A stretch of DNA of 64,000 bases. It comes from Demetria terragena DSM 11295 (lineage in GTDB: Bacteria > Actinomycetota > Actinomycetes > Actinomycetales > Dermatophilaceae). Below, piece by piece: positions 41,711-51,412 of the stretch; within the stretch, counting starts at the first letter, position 1, and each line of letters begins with the position of its first letter. The stretch is taken from the NCBI RefSeq assembly GCF_000376825.1, contig NZ_AQXW01000003.1, positions 372,001 to 436,000 on the forward strand. Direction: 5' to 3'. Below the pieces are notes generated by a model. It searched no databases and had not been told where the DNA came from. It saw only the letters and a list, made by a program, of their open reading frames with translations. The translations under genes and the position numbers were made by a program.

Positions 41711-43474
41711 GTGGCCATGCGTATGTCGACCCTGTTCCTGCGAACCCTTCGTGAGGACCCGGCCGACGCGGAGTTGCCGGGCCACCGGTTGCTGGTTCGC
41801 GCGGGCTATGTCCGCCGGGTAGCGCCCGGAGTATTCACCTGGCTACCGCTTGGTCTGCGGGTGCTGCAGAAGGTGGAGCACATCGTCCGCGAAGAGATGA
41901 ACGCGATCGGTGCCCAGGAAGTACGGATGCCCGCGCTGCTGCCACGCGAGCCGTACGACACGACGGGGCGCTGGACCGAGTACGGCGATGACATGTTCCG
42001 TCTGCAGGACCGCAAGGACGCCGACATGCTGCTCGGCCCCACGCACGAGGAGATTTTCTGCCTCACGGTGAAGGATCTGTACAACTCGTACAAGGATTTC
42101 CCGCTGTCGCTCTACCAGATCCAGACGAAGTACCGCGACGAGATCCGTCCGCGGGCGGGCCTGTTGCGCGGCCGCGAGTTCATCATGAAGGACTCCTACT
42201 CCTTCGACGTCGACCAGGCTGGCCTGGAGAAGGCGTACGACGCCCACCGCGGGGCATACATCAAGATCTTTGATCGGCTCGGCTTCGAGTACGTCATCGT
42301 TCAGGCCGATTCCGGTGCCATGGGCGGCTCAGCATCCGAGGAGTTCCTCGCGATCAGTGAGCATGGAGAAGACACATTCGTGCGCGACGAGCACGGCTAC
42401 TCCGCCAATGTCGAGGCGGTCGAGATCCCGCAGGCGCCGGAGGTCGACGCCTCTGGGGTGCCCGCGGCGCAGGTCTACGACAGCCTCAACGCCGGGACGG
42501 TCGCCACTCAGGCTGCCGAACTCAACGAGAAGCATCCGCGGAATGACGGGCGGGAGTGGGGTGAGGGCGACATCCTCAAGAACGTCGTCGTCATGCTCGT
42601 CCACCCCGATGGCACGCGCGAGCCGCTGGCGGTCGGCCTGCCTGGTGACCGGGAGGTCGACGACAAGCGCCTCGAGACCCAGGTGAAGCCGGCTGAGGTT
42701 GAGCCATTCACGGATGCTGACTTCGCCAAGCATCCTGCGCTCGCGAAGGGCTATATCGGACCGGGCGCACTCGGCGCGGACAAGCCCGCTGGCATCCGAT
42801 ACCTGCTCGACCCGCTGGTCGCCGTCGGCTCGGCGTGGGCGACGGGCGCCGATGAGCGCGGCAAGCACGTCATGAATCTGGTCAACGGCCGTGATTTCAC
42901 CGCCGATGGAACCATCCAGGCGGCGCGTTTGCGCGACGGCGACCCAAGCCCTGATGGGCATGGCACCCTGCGGGCCGCGCGCGGGATGGAGATGGGGCAC
43001 GTCTTCCAGCTCGGCACGAAGTACGCCGAGGCGCTGGGCCTGAAGGTGCTCGACGAGAACGGCAAACTCGCGACCGTGACGATGGGGTCATACGGCATCG
43101 GCGTCTCGCGCGCCGTCGCCGCCGTTGCTGAGAACAATGTCGACGAGGCGGGCCTGTGCTGGCCGCGGACCCTCGCTCCCGCGGATGTGCACCTGGTCGC
43201 GACCGGCAAAGATGAGGCGACGTACATCAAGGCTGAGGAAGTCGTCAGTCAGCTAGAGGCCCAAGGGGTTTCGGTGCTTTACGACGACCGTAGGAAGGTC
43301 TCTCCGGGGGTGAAGTTCAAGGACGCCGAGCTGCTGGGTGTGCCGACCATCCTGGTCCTGGGCCGCGGTTTGGCCGATGGTGTGGTCGAGCTCAAGGACC
43401 GCCGCAGCGGCGACGGCCGCGACGTCCCCGTCGATGACGTCATCGCCGAAGTTGTCCGCGAGGTACGCAACTGA
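41711..43474 (+). CDS. proS: Prolyl-tRNA synthetase, bacterial type with editing domain
   Basis: Predicted 587-aa class II synthetase. Motif 1 lies near [20 protein letters not shown], motif 2 in [20 protein letters not shown], and motif 3 near [20 protein letters not shown]. An INS editing domain of YbaK type sits between (about residues 225-380, [20 protein letters not shown]). The anticodon-binding domain is at the C-terminus. GTG 41711 is chosen because GGAG (41701-41704) is 6 nt before it; ATG at 41717 and 41723 are alternatives. Single gene followed by repeat block C. Confidence 0.95.
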   Translation: MAMRMSTLFLRTLREDPADAELPGHRLLVRAGYVRRVAPGVFTWLPLGLRVLQKVEHIVREEMNAIGAQEVRMPALLPREPYDTTGRWTEYGDDMFRLQDRKDADMLLGPTHEEIFCLTVKDLYNSYKDFPLSLYQIQTKYRDEIRPRAGLLRGREFIMKDSYSFDVDQAGLEKAYDAHRGAYIKIFDRLGFEYVIVQADSGAMGGSASEEFLAISEHGEDTFVRDEHGYSANVEAVEIPQAPEVDASGVPAAQVYDSLNAGTVATQAAELNEKHPRNDGREWGEGDILKNVVVMLVHPDGTREPLAVGLPGDREVDDKRLETQVKPAEVEPFTDADFAKHPALAKGYIGPGALGADKPAGIRYLLDPLVAVGSAWATGADERGKHVMNLVNGRDFTADGTIQAARLRDGDPSPDGHGTLRAARGMEMGHVFQLGTKYAEALGLKVLDENGKLATVTMGSYGIGVSRAVAAVAENNVDEAGLCWPRTLAPADVHLVATGKDEATYIKAEEVVSQLEAQGVSVLYDDRRKVSPGVKFKDAELLGVPTILVLGRGLADGVVELKDRRSGDGRDVPVDDVIAEVVREVRN

Positions 43475-43489
43475 CCTGCGAGCCCCTTT

Positions 43490-43838
43490 CGCCGGTCGAG
43501 ACCACCCAACGTTGGTCGAGCCCCCAACGTCGGTCGAGCCCCCAACGTCGGTCGAGCTTGTCGAGACCCCGCCGTGTCGAGACCTTGGTGCTGCGCCGGT
43601 GGTCTCGACACGGCTCGCGCTAGCGCGCTCGCCTGCTCGACCGGCGTTTGTGTCCTAACGTCGGTCGAGCTTGTCGAGACCCCGCCGTGTCGAGACCTTG
43701 GTGCCGCGCCGGTGGTCTCGACACGGCTCGCGCTAGCGCGCTCGCCTGCTCGACCGGCGTTTGTGTCCTAACGTCGGTCGATACCCCGCCGTGTCGAGAC
43801 CAGCGGTTTGCGCTCGCCTGCTCGACGGACGTTGCATT
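43490..43838. repeat. Repeat block C (GGTCGAG/CTCGACC family), about 350 bp
   Basis: The gap after proS opens with short direct units GGTCGAGCCCCCAACGT, then a long tandem duplication, then a truncated third copy from 43770. Each long unit holds a segment GGTCTCGACACGGCTCGCGC...CTCGCCTGCTCGACCGGCG, the form also found at the end of the ATP-grasp gene. No coding sequence. Confidence 0.9.
43544..43769. repeat. 113-bp tandem duplication
   Basis: Two copies, 43544-43656 and 43657-43769, begin AACGTCGGTCGAGCTTGTCG and differ by a single base that I can see (T at 43592, C at 43705). A third copy starts at 43770 and diverges after about 25 nt. Confidence 0.9.
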
Positions 43839-43844
43839 ACTGGC

Positions 43845-45026
43845 CTAGCCCGCGGCCGTCGCCTTACAGTCTCCGAGCTTGTTCATCCGAGACCTGGTGC
43901 GGGAGAACGACTCTGGGTTGTTCTGCGGGGTCGACGCCGTGATCTGGTGTCGGTCTTTCACGTCCACCATCGTGGGTTGATAGCTGGCCTTCTGGCTCCA
44001 GTTTCCAGAGGCGGAGCGCGTGAAGGTGTACTGCGCGATGGCGCCGTCGGCGTTGTATTCATCGAGCGTGCCGACGGTGCCCGGCCCCTGGTTCGACAGG
44101 AAGTTGCCGAGTCCATAGAACACCGTCTTGCCGTTAATGGTCGAGCACGGCTGGATGACGTGGGCGTGCGCGCCGAAGATCCCGTCAACGTACGGCGACG
44201 CGGTGAGCTTCTTGGCTAACTCACGTTGCTCCGTGGATGGGTCGACTTGGTACTCGCCACCCCAGTGGATGTTCACCGTCACCAGGTCGGATCCAGACTT
44301 CTTGGCCCTCTTCGCGTCGGCGAGGATGCCTTTGGCGCCGAGCTTGGGCCAGAGGTACTTCTCGAGGTGCTCTTGCCCCGGTGGCACTGTCGTGTTGGGT
44401 GCAGACTGGTTGGGCAGTGTGTAGGTGTAGGACAGGTTGGCGACTTTGACACCGCTGGCCTCGTAGATCGCCGGCATACCGTCCTTGTCCCGGTCGCTGG
44501 TCGGCCCGGCCACTTTGAGCCCTGCCTTAGCCAATTGGTTGCGGGTCGTGGTGATGCCCTCGGCGGCTCGGTCGAGGACGTGATTGGAGGCGGTCGAGCA
44601 GCCGTCGATGCCAGCTTTCTTTATTGCGGTGGCGATCTGAGACGGCGCGGAGTAGATCATTGACCCGGGCGGGCTGAGGTCATCATTGGTAGCCGAGATC
44701 GGGGTCTCCTGATGGCAGATCATCACGTCTGGTTCCGACAGTTCCTTCTTCACCCCAGCAAACATCGGATCGAAGTCGAACTCGCTCCTAGCGCCCGTCG
44801 CCTCGGCCCAGGACTGAGCACTCGTGCGGACCGGGACGTGGATCAGAATGTCCCCGCTGCTCGCCACGGTGACCGTTGTTGCGCGCGAAGTGATCGGGGA
44901 GGCTCGCCCGGACTCGGATGCGCTCCGATTAGCCTCCTGACGGCCGTCCTGTCCGAGCACCCCGCATCCCGCCAGAAGCAGTGCGAGGGCACACATCACC
45001 CCACTGAATTTTCCCCACCCATTCAT
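43845..45026 (-). CDS. CapA-family lipoprotein (PGA_cap metallophosphatase-like)
   Basis: Predicted 393-aa lipoprotein. The lipobox LLLAGC puts the lipidated Cys at residue 21. The CapA domain (about 50-340) has VASSGDILIH, CHQETPIS, CSTASNHVLDRAAEG, VNIHWGGEYQVDPS, GIFGAHAHVIQP and YGLGNFLSNQG, which are the metal-binding and active-site motifs of the poly-gamma-glutamate capsule family in its calcineurin-like fold. No other capsule genes are near, so the substrate is unknown. It lies at the cell surface by its signal. Its stop is next to repeat block C. Confidence 0.88.
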   Translation of the reverse strand: MNGWGKFSGVMCALALLLAGCGVLGQDGRQEANRSASESGRASPITSRATTVTVASSGDILIHVPVRTSAQSWAEATGARSEFDFDPMFAGVKKELSEPDVMICHQETPISATNDDLSPPGSMIYSAPSQIATAIKKAGIDGCSTASNHVLDRAAEGITTTRNQLAKAGLKVAGPTSDRDKDGMPAIYEASGVKVANLSYTYTLPNQSAPNTTVPPGQEHLEKYLWPKLGAKGILADAKRAKKSGSDLVTVNIHWGGEYQVDPSTEQRELAKKLTASPYVDGIFGAHAHVIQPCSTINGKTVFYGLGNFLSNQGPGTVGTLDEYNADGAIAQYTFTRSASGNWSQKASYQPTMVDVKDRHQITASTPQNNPESFSRTRSRMNKLGDCKATAAG

Positions 45027-45076
45027 GATTCCAATCTACGAGCGATGCCCACGATTTGTGTGCAGTCGCGGAATCG

Positions 45077-45637
45077 TTACCAAGGGGCAGGGCCAAGTAC
45101 GGCGTAGCGCGAGCAGGCGAAGGCACCGTTGCGACCGGTCTCGACCAGGGCGAGTTCCAGGCGCCGGGGGAGCAGCGGGCGCCCGGCGCCTAGAGTGACG
45201 GGCGCGACGTAGGTGATCACCTCATCCAGGAGTCCTGCATCGGCGAACTGTCCGGCGAGGTCACCACCACCCACGACCCACAGGTCCCGGCCTTTGGCGG
45301 CTGCAACCATCTCAGCGTGCACCAGATCAATGTCGCCTGAGGCGAATCGAACGTCGGCGCCTTCGACCGGGTCGAGATCGCGGGAGGTTAGCACCCAGGT
45401 CGGGAGATCGTACGGCCAGGACGAGCCGGTCTCTGCTTCCACCTCAGCGCTATGTCTCAGGATCCACTCGTAGGTCGTAGAACCCATCACCAGCGCGCCG
45501 ATGCCGGAGAAGAACGACTCGTAGTTCAGCGGCCCGTCAGCCTCCTGCGGTTGTGGGAACAGCCACGCGAGGGAATCGTCGCTGTCGGCGATAAAGCCGT
45601 CGAGTGTGACAGCGGTGTAGTAGGTCAGTTTGCTCAT
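45077..45637 (-). CDS. Dihydrofolate reductase family protein (RibD C-terminal-like)
   Basis: Predicted 186-aa NADPH-binding reductase-like protein. MSKLTYYTAVTLDGFIADSD is the family opening. LVMGSTTYEWIL and DLWVVGGGDLAGQFADAGLL (dinucleotide-binding GGG) and VAPVTLGAGRPLLP complete the RibD_C pattern. These small proteins lack a proven role in folate; the substrate is unknown. GAGGGGA precedes ATG 45637. Its start overlaps by 4 nt the stop of the AraC-DinB fusion gene, suggesting that regulator controls it. Confidence 0.88.
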   Translation of the reverse strand: MSKLTYYTAVTLDGFIADSDDSLAWLFPQPQEADGPLNYESFFSGIGALVMGSTTYEWILRHSAEVEAETGSSWPYDLPTWVLTSRDLDPVEGADVRFASGDIDLVHAEMVAAAKGRDLWVVGGGDLAGQFADAGLLDEVITYVAPVTLGAGRPLLPRRLELALVETGRNGAFACSRYAVLGPAPW

Positions 45638-46554
45638 CGGTGGTCCCCTCCAGATTGCTCTTGACGTTGCTTGCGCAGCCACATAATCGGGTCGCCTTCG
45701 TCGACCTCGACTCCGCATTGGCGCATCCATTGACGGGCAAGTTGGCGCCGGTGCGATGAGTAGGTCACGACGTGGGCAATCACGCCGCTCATGACGAAAC
45801 TCTCGGGCGGGTCACATAGCGCGTCGATGAGCCGGTCTTCCCATGCACCGCGTTCGTCGATATCGCGAACGACTGCCAGCCAGCCTGTCGCCACCACTCT
45901 GTGCCGCGCGAGAAGTGTTGTGGGGCTTGAGCTTTCGTCCCTGGTTGGCATGGTTGTTCCAACGATTGCGGCATGCCATACCTCCTTGGCGAAGACTAGA
46001 TTGGTCAGGACCTGGAGGACCGATTCCTCCGGTCCGTCCCATGGCAGAACGGTGGTGCCGCTTGCCCGGACGGCACGCAACGCGTGATCTGACAGCCCTT
46101 GCGCCGTCTCCAACAGGTCCTGTGTATCTGCCAGGTCGTGGGCGATGAGTTGTTCGATGAGGGGATTCATCGGTGCCTTTGTCGAGGTAACCCAGAGTGA
46201 CGTCGGGGGATGAAAATGGATGCCATTCGGTGCGGGAAGCCAATGGTTCGAGGCAGATTCGCTCGGAAGGTGGCCGAACCCTCGCGCAAAGGCGCGACTG
46301 AATCCGTCGACGGACTCATAGCCAGCGGACCACGCCGCGTCGGTCACGCTTGTGCCCTCCCGCAACTGCCATGCCGCACGCTCCAGCATGACTCGACGCC
46401 GCATCGCGACAGGAGACTCGCCGGTGCCGCGCGATACGAGGCGAGAGAAGTGGAACTGCGAGGCGTGTGCACCGTCGGCCATGTCCGCGAGCCTTGGGTG
46501 GTCCTCGTCGAGGACTGCGTCGAGTAGTTCGCGCAGTCGGTCGCGTTCGGTCAT
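45634..46554 (-). CDS. AraC-type HTH domain fused to a DinB-like domain
   Basis: Predicted 306-aa fusion. The N-terminus (about 1-110) is an AraC DNA-binding domain with two helix-turn-helix units: LADMADGAHASQFHFSRLVS and VTDAAWSAGYESVDGFSRAF. The C-terminus (about 125-290) is a DinB-like four-helix bundle with His residues in FAKEVWHAAI and VIAHVVTYSSHRRQL, placed to bind a metal. DinB domains often use small thiols, so this may be a regulator with a built-in thiol or metal sensor. It precedes a DHFR-like gene with a 4-nt overlap. Confidence 0.82.
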   Translation of the reverse strand: MTERDRLRELLDAVLDEDHPRLADMADGAHASQFHFSRLVSRGTGESPVAMRRRVMLERAAWQLREGTSVTDAAWSAGYESVDGFSRAFARGFGHLPSESASNHWLPAPNGIHFHPPTSLWVTSTKAPMNPLIEQLIAHDLADTQDLLETAQGLSDHALRAVRASGTTVLPWDGPEESVLQVLTNLVFAKEVWHAAIVGTTMPTRDESSSPTTLLARHRVVATGWLAVVRDIDERGAWEDRLIDALCDPPESFVMSGVIAHVVTYSSHRRQLARQWMRQCGVEVDEGDPIMWLRKQRQEQSGGDHR

Positions 46555-46605
46555 GTGACCAGTCTGGCCCGAAACACCGCACGAACGCCCGACCGTTCTT
46601 GCGGT

Positions 46606-47319
46606 TCAGCCCGATGAGCCGTGCCGCACGCCCTGCGCGAGATAGATCGTGTTGCGTGACTCGCCTCCGGTCAGGGGATTGGCGAAGGACACGACCTCGG
46701 CTGCCGTACGAGCAAAGGCACTGGCGAGCACCTCACTGAAAGCCGCTTCCGGCGGATCATCGGACCACAGCGCAAAGACTCCACCGTCGTTGAGGTGTCG
46801 GGCCATCGAGCGCAGTCCTGTCTCGGTGTAGAACGGCGCGTGATCGGGGTGCAGAAGGTGCTGTGGGGTGTGGTCGATGTCGAGCAGGATGGCGTCGTAC
46901 GACGCGTCTGGCTCGACGGAGACCACCCGGAAGAAGTTGTCATGCACGAGGCGACAGCGCGGGTCGGTGGCAAGGCCCGGGTTGTCCGGCAGTAGTCCGC
47001 GGCGATGCCAATCCACGACCGGTTCCATCGCATCGATCACCACGACCTCGGTCACGCGCGGGTCGCCGAGAGCAGTCTGGGCGGTGTAGCCGAGGCCGAG
47101 GCCGCCGACGAGAACTCGCACCTCGGAACGGTCCACCCACGCGAGCGCGAGTCGTGCCAGTTCACACTCCGCAGCGGTGAACAGACTGGACATGAGGAAC
47201 TCTTCACCCAGCCGAACCTCGAAGATGTCGGCCTTCGCGACCGGGTCGTACCGGCGTCGAAGACTGATCTCACCGCGATCGGTGGGTTGCCAGTCGAGTT
47301 CCTCGAAGCGAGCGGGCAC
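46606..47319 (-). CDS. Spermidine synthase-like SAM-fold protein
   Basis: Predicted 237-aa Rossmann-fold protein of the SpeE-like family. VLVGGLGLGYTAQTALGDPR (glycine loop at 71-79) and VTEVVVIDAMEPVVDWHRRG, then SYDAILLDIDHTPQHLL, place it there. True spermidine synthases have a catalytic Asp-Gly-Gly-like loop; here ALGDPR/LLDID differ, so polyamine activity is uncertain. GTG 47319 is set by GAGGAAG just upstream; the longer frame is in the shadow of the next gene. It lies 71 nt after the APH-like gene on the same strand. Confidence 0.8.
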   Translation of the reverse strand: MPARFEELDWQPTDRGEISLRRRYDPVAKADIFEVRLGEEFLMSSLFTAAECELARLALAWVDRSEVRVLVGGLGLGYTAQTALGDPRVTEVVVIDAMEPVVDWHRRGLLPDNPGLATDPRCRLVHDNFFRVVSVEPDASYDAILLDIDHTPQHLLHPDHAPFYTETGLRSMARHLNDGGVFALWSDDPPEAAFSEVLASAFARTAAEVVSFANPLTGGESRNTIYLAQGVRHGSSG

Positions 47320-47390
47320 GGCATCTTCCTCACATGGTGGTCGGCGAGTTGCCGGGTGCAGATGAGGAAACCCTAAGGTCAGCCGGTGGC

Positions 47391-48323
47391 TCAGTCCTGC
47401 ATCGCCTTGCAGCACGTGACCCACCACGACACCATGTCGTCGTCCACTCCGACATCGTTCTCGGCTTCCCCGGCAGCGTTCTGAGCGCAGCGTGCAAGCG
47501 TCCATAGCATGGCGCGGTCGACGTCGAGTTCGCCTGCATCGCAGGCGATTTCGATGCGTCGCCGCAGTTCGGCACGGATTGAGTGGGACTGTCGGGCCTC
47601 GTGTGCGCGGTTCCACACCAGTGGTGCGACTCCAAACTCGGGCACGCCCGCGATGGGCTTGGGGTCGATGGCCAGCCACGGCTCGCGCTCGGCGGCCAGC
47701 ACATTCATATCGTGCAAGTCGGTATGCACCAGTCGGCTGTCGACGCCGTCCTCCTGCCCGAGTTCGGTGAAGATCGCCGCGGCTCGATCGACGATCCGCC
47801 GGGGTAGAACCCGCGTGCCATAAGTCCGCAACTGCTCGGCCCATCGGGCGGATTCCGTTGATAGCCGGACGAGTTGAGGCATCGCTGGCCGGTCAAGGCG
47901 ACGTAGCAACCTGCCGATAACCTCCGTGGAAAGGTCGACGTCTTGCGTTGATAGCTCCCGATCGGGGTCGAGCAACTCCAGGAGCAGGGCGCATCGATTC
48001 GGGTCGGCGGCTAGGAGGCGTACGGCGCCCTGACCGTCCCAGGCGCGCAACGCCAGATGCTCGTGCTTGGCCTCGACATGCGGCCAGGAGATCTTGAACG
48101 CCGCGCCTCCGCGACTGCTTTGGACTGGCACGACCAAGCCGCACATGCCGTACCGGATCGGTCCCACGGCGCGTAGGTCCCACTCCTGCGCGCACTCGCG
48201 CACCAGGCGCGGAAGAACCTCCAGCCACTCGTCACCAGTCAGGTCGCCTTCGGCGGGTCTACCCTCGACCATGTCGACGAAGCCCGTCGGTAGATCTCGG
48301 CGAATATCGTTGAGATCGATCAT
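47391..48323 (-). CDS. Aminoglycoside phosphotransferase-like kinase (APH(6)/hydroxyurea type)
   Basis: Predicted 310-aa small-molecule kinase. The catalytic loop is HTDLHDMN (residues 200-207), with Thr in place of the usual Gly of HGDLHxxN, followed by WLAIDPKPIAGVPEFGVAPL, where the metal-binding Asp220 lies. This layout is that of the aminoglycoside/hydroxyurea kinase group. Substrate is not known and resistance cannot be claimed. ATG 48323 overlaps the stop of the DUF4439 gene by 4 nt, so these two are co-translated. Confidence 0.82.
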   Translation of the reverse strand: MIDLNDIRRDLPTGFVDMVEGRPAEGDLTGDEWLEVLPRLVRECAQEWDLRAVGPIRYGMCGLVVPVQSSRGGAAFKISWPHVEAKHEHLALRAWDGQGAVRLLAADPNRCALLLELLDPDRELSTQDVDLSTEVIGRLLRRLDRPAMPQLVRLSTESARWAEQLRTYGTRVLPRRIVDRAAAIFTELGQEDGVDSRLVHTDLHDMNVLAAEREPWLAIDPKPIAGVPEFGVAPLVWNRAHEARQSHSIRAELRRRIEIACDAGELDVDRAMLWTLARCAQNAAGEAENDVGVDDDMVSWWVTCCKAMQD

Positions 48324-49261
48324 GAATCCGTGCCGGGGAATGCTGCCAACGGGCCGCCCCAGCGCGCGTAGTCGGCTGCGGCGAGAGCCCATACTCGGAT
48401 CGCCCAGTCCTGTGCCCCGCGACCCTGAGGCGCGATCGTGTCAACCTGAGAAGCGACCGCTGTGATGACATCAGTGAGCAATGCTCGGGCCAGTGCCCTT
48501 GCGCTGAGGGCGTCGGTGACGCGAACCGGCATCACGTACGTCGGTCGTTCGGGCTCACCCACCACCGGCTTCAGCGCGTCGCGTGCACCCGACAGCCAAG
48601 CCAGGGTGCTGTTGACCAGGTCTCGATCGTCGGGGTCAGTCTTGGCCGCGATCTGTTCAAAGCCATAGACCGCCGGGCGGACAGCTCGTGAGATCGGGAG
48701 CGAACTCGTGGCGGCGGGTGCCGTTCCGTGCGTCAAGGTCCTTGACGGCTGCAGCAGCACCTGGGCTGCTCTTCGTGAGGCGCAGATCGAAACCAACATC
48801 GCGCAGTTGTGCTTCGAGGCAGCCCACGCCTTCTGTTCGGTTCCGATTGCGGGGTAGTCGCCCTCGGATGCCGTGAGTTCTTTCACTCCAACGGTCGCGG
48901 TCGCCATCGCTGTGGCGGTGGTCGGCGCGGGAAGGCGTATGCCCGCATCGGCCATCACCGAGCTCAGCTCAGAGAGTTGAGCGCGATGCATGTCTTTGAT
49001 CGGACTTATCCACCGGTTGTCCGAGGCGGGAACCCGTTCGGCCACGTCGAGAACGTGCTGAAGGGACCTGCGCGTCGCTAACAGCAGGGCTTGATCATCG
49101 GGCGGTCCCTGAGTACGAACCCCTGGGATTTCGGGAGCGTCCCGCTCCATCCGTACACCGCAGCCGGAGAGCAATAGCGCGGCGGGCGCGGTCAAGACTC
49201 CGGCCAGCACGATCCTGCGAGATGCTGCGACTTCCCCCTGACCCTGCACGTTCGAGATCAT
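48320..49261 (-). CDS. DUF4439 ferritin-like lipoprotein
   Basis: Predicted 313-aa lipoprotein. The signal APAALLLSGC places the lipid Cys at residue 34. A helical region (about 50-160) is followed by the DUF4439 ferritin-like four-helix domain (about 165-305, RAVRPAVYGFEQIAAKTDPD and AQDWAIRVWALAAADYARWG). In actinobacteria such a gene often lies beside rimP, as here in divergent orientation. Function unknown; no full set of ferritin iron ligands is evident. First gene of a minus-strand operon with the APH-like kinase. Confidence 0.82.
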   Translation of the reverse strand: MISNVQGQGEVAASRRIVLAGVLTAPAALLLSGCGVRMERDAPEIPGVRTQGPPDDQALLLATRRSLQHVLDVAERVPASDNRWISPIKDMHRAQLSELSSVMADAGIRLPAPTTATAMATATVGVKELTASEGDYPAIGTEQKAWAASKHNCAMLVSICASRRAAQVLLQPSRTLTHGTAPAATSSLPISRAVRPAVYGFEQIAAKTDPDDRDLVNSTLAWLSGARDALKPVVGEPERPTYVMPVRVTDALSARALARALLTDVITAVASQVDTIAPQGRGAQDWAIRVWALAAADYARWGGPLAAFPGTDS

Positions 49262-49361
49262 GCCACGGCCCCCTCGCCGGTCACAGCATGACGTGTTCTC
49301 CGTTAGGCTTTCCGGACCGGATCACCACCGGTTCACGCAAACTCGAGAACAGAGGCAGGAC

Positions 49362-49883
49362 ATGAGCGCACGCGAACGAACGTCCAGAGAAGCCACTGTG
49401 CTGACTGACGTCGCCGCCGCCGTCCAGCCTCTTGGCCTTGTCGTCGAAGATGTGTCAGTCACGCCCGCCGGAAAGCGTCGACTTGTCCGGATCCTTCTCG
49501 ACACCGATCTCAGCGAACTCGCGGACGGCGACCATTCCTCGATCGTCGAGCCGCTGAGCCTTGATGCAGTTGCTGAGGCCACGCGTGCTGTCGGGGAGGC
49601 CCTCGACGCGGCCGGAACGATGGGTGAGCAGGCCTATGTCCTGGAGGTCAGTTCGCCCGGCACCGACCGACCGCTGACCGAGGCCCGCCACTTCCGCCGC
49701 AATGTCGGCCGACTCGTGCGCCTAGACCGGCCCGAGCAGGAATCGCTCACGGGTCGAATCGAGTCATCCGATGACGATGCCGTCGTGGTCAACGACGGCC
49801 AAGAGTCTGTTCGTGTGGACCATGCCGCCATCACCAAGGGCATGGTCCAGTTGGAATTTAACCGCGCCGATGAGGAGAACTAA
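49362..49883 (+). CDS. rimP: Ribosome maturation factor RimP
   Basis: Predicted 173-aa factor for 30S subunit assembly. The N-terminal domain has [20 protein letters not shown] and [20 protein letters not shown], the RimP signature; the C-terminal SH3-like domain follows ([18 protein letters not shown]). AGAGGCAGG precedes ATG 49362. Its TAA overlaps the nusA ATG by one base (TAATG). Start of the rimP-nusA-ylxR-infB operon. Confidence 0.95.
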   Translation: MSARERTSREATVLTDVAAAVQPLGLVVEDVSVTPAGKRRLVRILLDTDLSELADGDHSSIVEPLSLDAVAEATRAVGEALDAAGTMGEQAYVLEVSSPGTDRPLTEARHFRRNVGRLVRLDRPEQESLTGRIESSDDDAVVVNDGQESVRVDHAAITKGMVQLEFNRADEEN

Positions 49884-50911
49884 TGGATATCGACATGGCG
49901 GCCCTGCGGCTGCTGGAGTCTGAGCGGGAAATTCCGATGGACGTCATCATCCCCGCGATTGAACAGGCGCTGTTGACGGCATACCACCGCACGGACGGCT
50001 CCTTTCGGAGCGCTCGCGTCGAGTTGGACCGCAAGTCCGGACACGTTGTGGTGTGGGCGCGGGAGGACGCGGTCGCCGACGAAGAGGGCAACTATGGCGA
50101 TCCCGGGCCCGAATTCGATGACACCCCCACGGGGTTCGGCCGAGTCGCGGCGGCGACGGCGCGTCAGGTCATCACGCAGCGGATGCGCGACATTGAGGAT
50201 GAGGCCATCTTCGGCGACTTTCTCGGTCGCGAAGGCGATGTGGTTGCAGGCCGCATCCAGCAGTCGAGCGACCCCCGCGTTGTGCGCGTGGATTTCGGCT
50301 CTGTCGAAGGCAGCATGCCGTCGGCCGAGCAGGTGCCCGGTGAGACCTATCGCCACGGCGAGCGGCTCCGGACCTTCGTGGTCAGCGTCAAGCGCGGAAT
50401 GAAGGGCCCACAGATCACGTTGTCGCGGACGCACCCCAACTTGGTCCGGGCGCTCTTTGAACTTGAAGTCCCGGAGATTGCGAACGGTTCGGTTCAGATC
50501 TCCGCGCTAGCGCGCGAGTCAGGCCATCGCACCAAGATTGCCGTCCGCGCCAAGGACCAAGGCTTGAACCCTAAAGGTGCGTGCATTGGTCCGATGGGCA
50601 GCCGGGTGCGCGCGGTGATGAACGAACTGCAGGGGGAGAAGATCGACATCGTCGACTACTCCGACGACCCAGCCGAGTTCATCAAGTCCGCGCTGTCGCC
50701 CGCTCAGGTGCAGCACGTCGAGATTGTGGACGAACGTTCCCGGTCTGCTCGGGTGATCGTGCCTGACTTTCAGCTCAGTCTGGCGATCGGCAAGGAAGGC
50801 CAGAACGCCCGGCTTGCTGCCAAATTGACGGGCTGGCGGATTGATATTCGACCCGACACTGTGCCCGAGGCCACAAGCCCTGAGGGTGAGCCCGGCACGG
50901 ACCAGGCCTAG
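49883..50911 (+). CDS. nusA: Transcription termination/antitermination factor NusA
   Basis: Predicted 342-aa RNA polymerase-binding factor. N-terminal domain (about 1-110), S1 domain (about 115-180, [10 protein letters not shown]) and two KH domains (about 180-330, with [20 protein letters not shown] and [17 protein letters not shown]). Like other actinobacterial NusA it lacks the C-terminal acidic repeats of the enterobacterial protein. GAGGAG precedes the ATG and translation is coupled with rimP. Confidence 0.96.
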   Translation: MDIDMAALRLLESEREIPMDVIIPAIEQALLTAYHRTDGSFRSARVELDRKSGHVVVWAREDAVADEEGNYGDPGPEFDDTPTGFGRVAAATARQVITQRMRDIEDEAIFGDFLGREGDVVAGRIQQSSDPRVVRVDFGSVEGSMPSAEQVPGETYRHGERLRTFVVSVKRGMKGPQITLSRTHPNLVRALFELEVPEIANGSVQISALARESGHRTKIAVRAKDQGLNPKGACIGPMGSRVRAVMNELQGEKIDIVDYSDDPAEFIKSALSPAQVQHVEIVDERSRSARVIVPDFQLSLAIGKEGQNARLAAKLTGWRIDIRPDTVPEATSPEGEPGTDQA

Positions 50912-50926
50912 GGAGCCGGTACGATA

Positions 50927-51307
50927 GTGGCGACCGGTCAGACGTCCAATGGTCGATCTCTGCGCCCGCACGCTGGAATGCGAACGTGCGTGGGATGCCG
51001 TCGACGTGATGATCGTTCTGTCTTGTGGCGCGTCGTTGCCCACCGGTCGGAGGTGTCAGGCCCAGTCCTGATCCGCCTTGATCGGCAACAACGACAGCCG
51101 GGCCGAGGGGCCTGGTTGCACCCGACGATGGATTGCCTGAACCAGGCCATCCGCCGGCGGGCCTTTGCGCGGGGACTGCGGGTAGCCGCCGAGGTAGACC
51201 TCGGCGAACTCACCGCGGCCGTACGCACAGCGCAAGTGGAGTACGAATTGCAAGGAGTCGCGGCGAAAGGCGCCGCGGATGACCGTAGGAAGCGGGTTCA
51301 ACGCTGA
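50927..51307 (+). CDS. ylxR: YlxR family RNA-binding/nucleoid-linked protein
   Basis: Predicted 126-aa protein between nusA and infB. RTCVGCRRRDDRSVLWRVV and GRGAWLHPTMDCLNQAIRRR are the YlxR (DUF448) motifs. GTG 50927 has GGGAG upstream; ATG 50978 is a shorter alternative that begins right at the RTCVGC motif. Family members bind RNA or DNA and in some bacteria affect gene expression or RNase P; the role here is not shown. Confidence 0.9.
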   Translation: MATGQTSNGRSLRPHAGMRTCVGCRRRDDRSVLWRVVAHRSEVSGPVLIRLDRQQRQPGRGAWLHPTMDCLNQAIRRRAFARGLRVAAEVDLGELTAAVRTAQVEYELQGVAAKGAADDRRKRVQR

Positions 51308-51412
51308 TGAGCACCCGATGAGTACTCACCGATGAGCACCCAAACCTGACGGTTCGTGCTGCCGACATCACGTCGGCCCCGCCCGGACCGTCACGATCCA
51401 CCAAGGAGAAAC

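Noticed and set aside
43490-43838. Short open frames in repeat block C repeating the same 65-aa peptide
   Set aside because: The repetition follows the 113-bp DNA duplication; there is no ribosome-binding site or known protein.
47320-47844. Extended N-terminus of the SpeE-like protein
   Set aside because: The extra codons overlap the APH-like gene and look like its out-of-frame shadow; GTG 47319 has a good ribosome-binding site.
47391-48323. Calling the APH-like gene an antibiotic-resistance gene
   Set aside because: Only the kinase fold is seen, with a variant catalytic loop and chromosomal context; resistance cannot be inferred.
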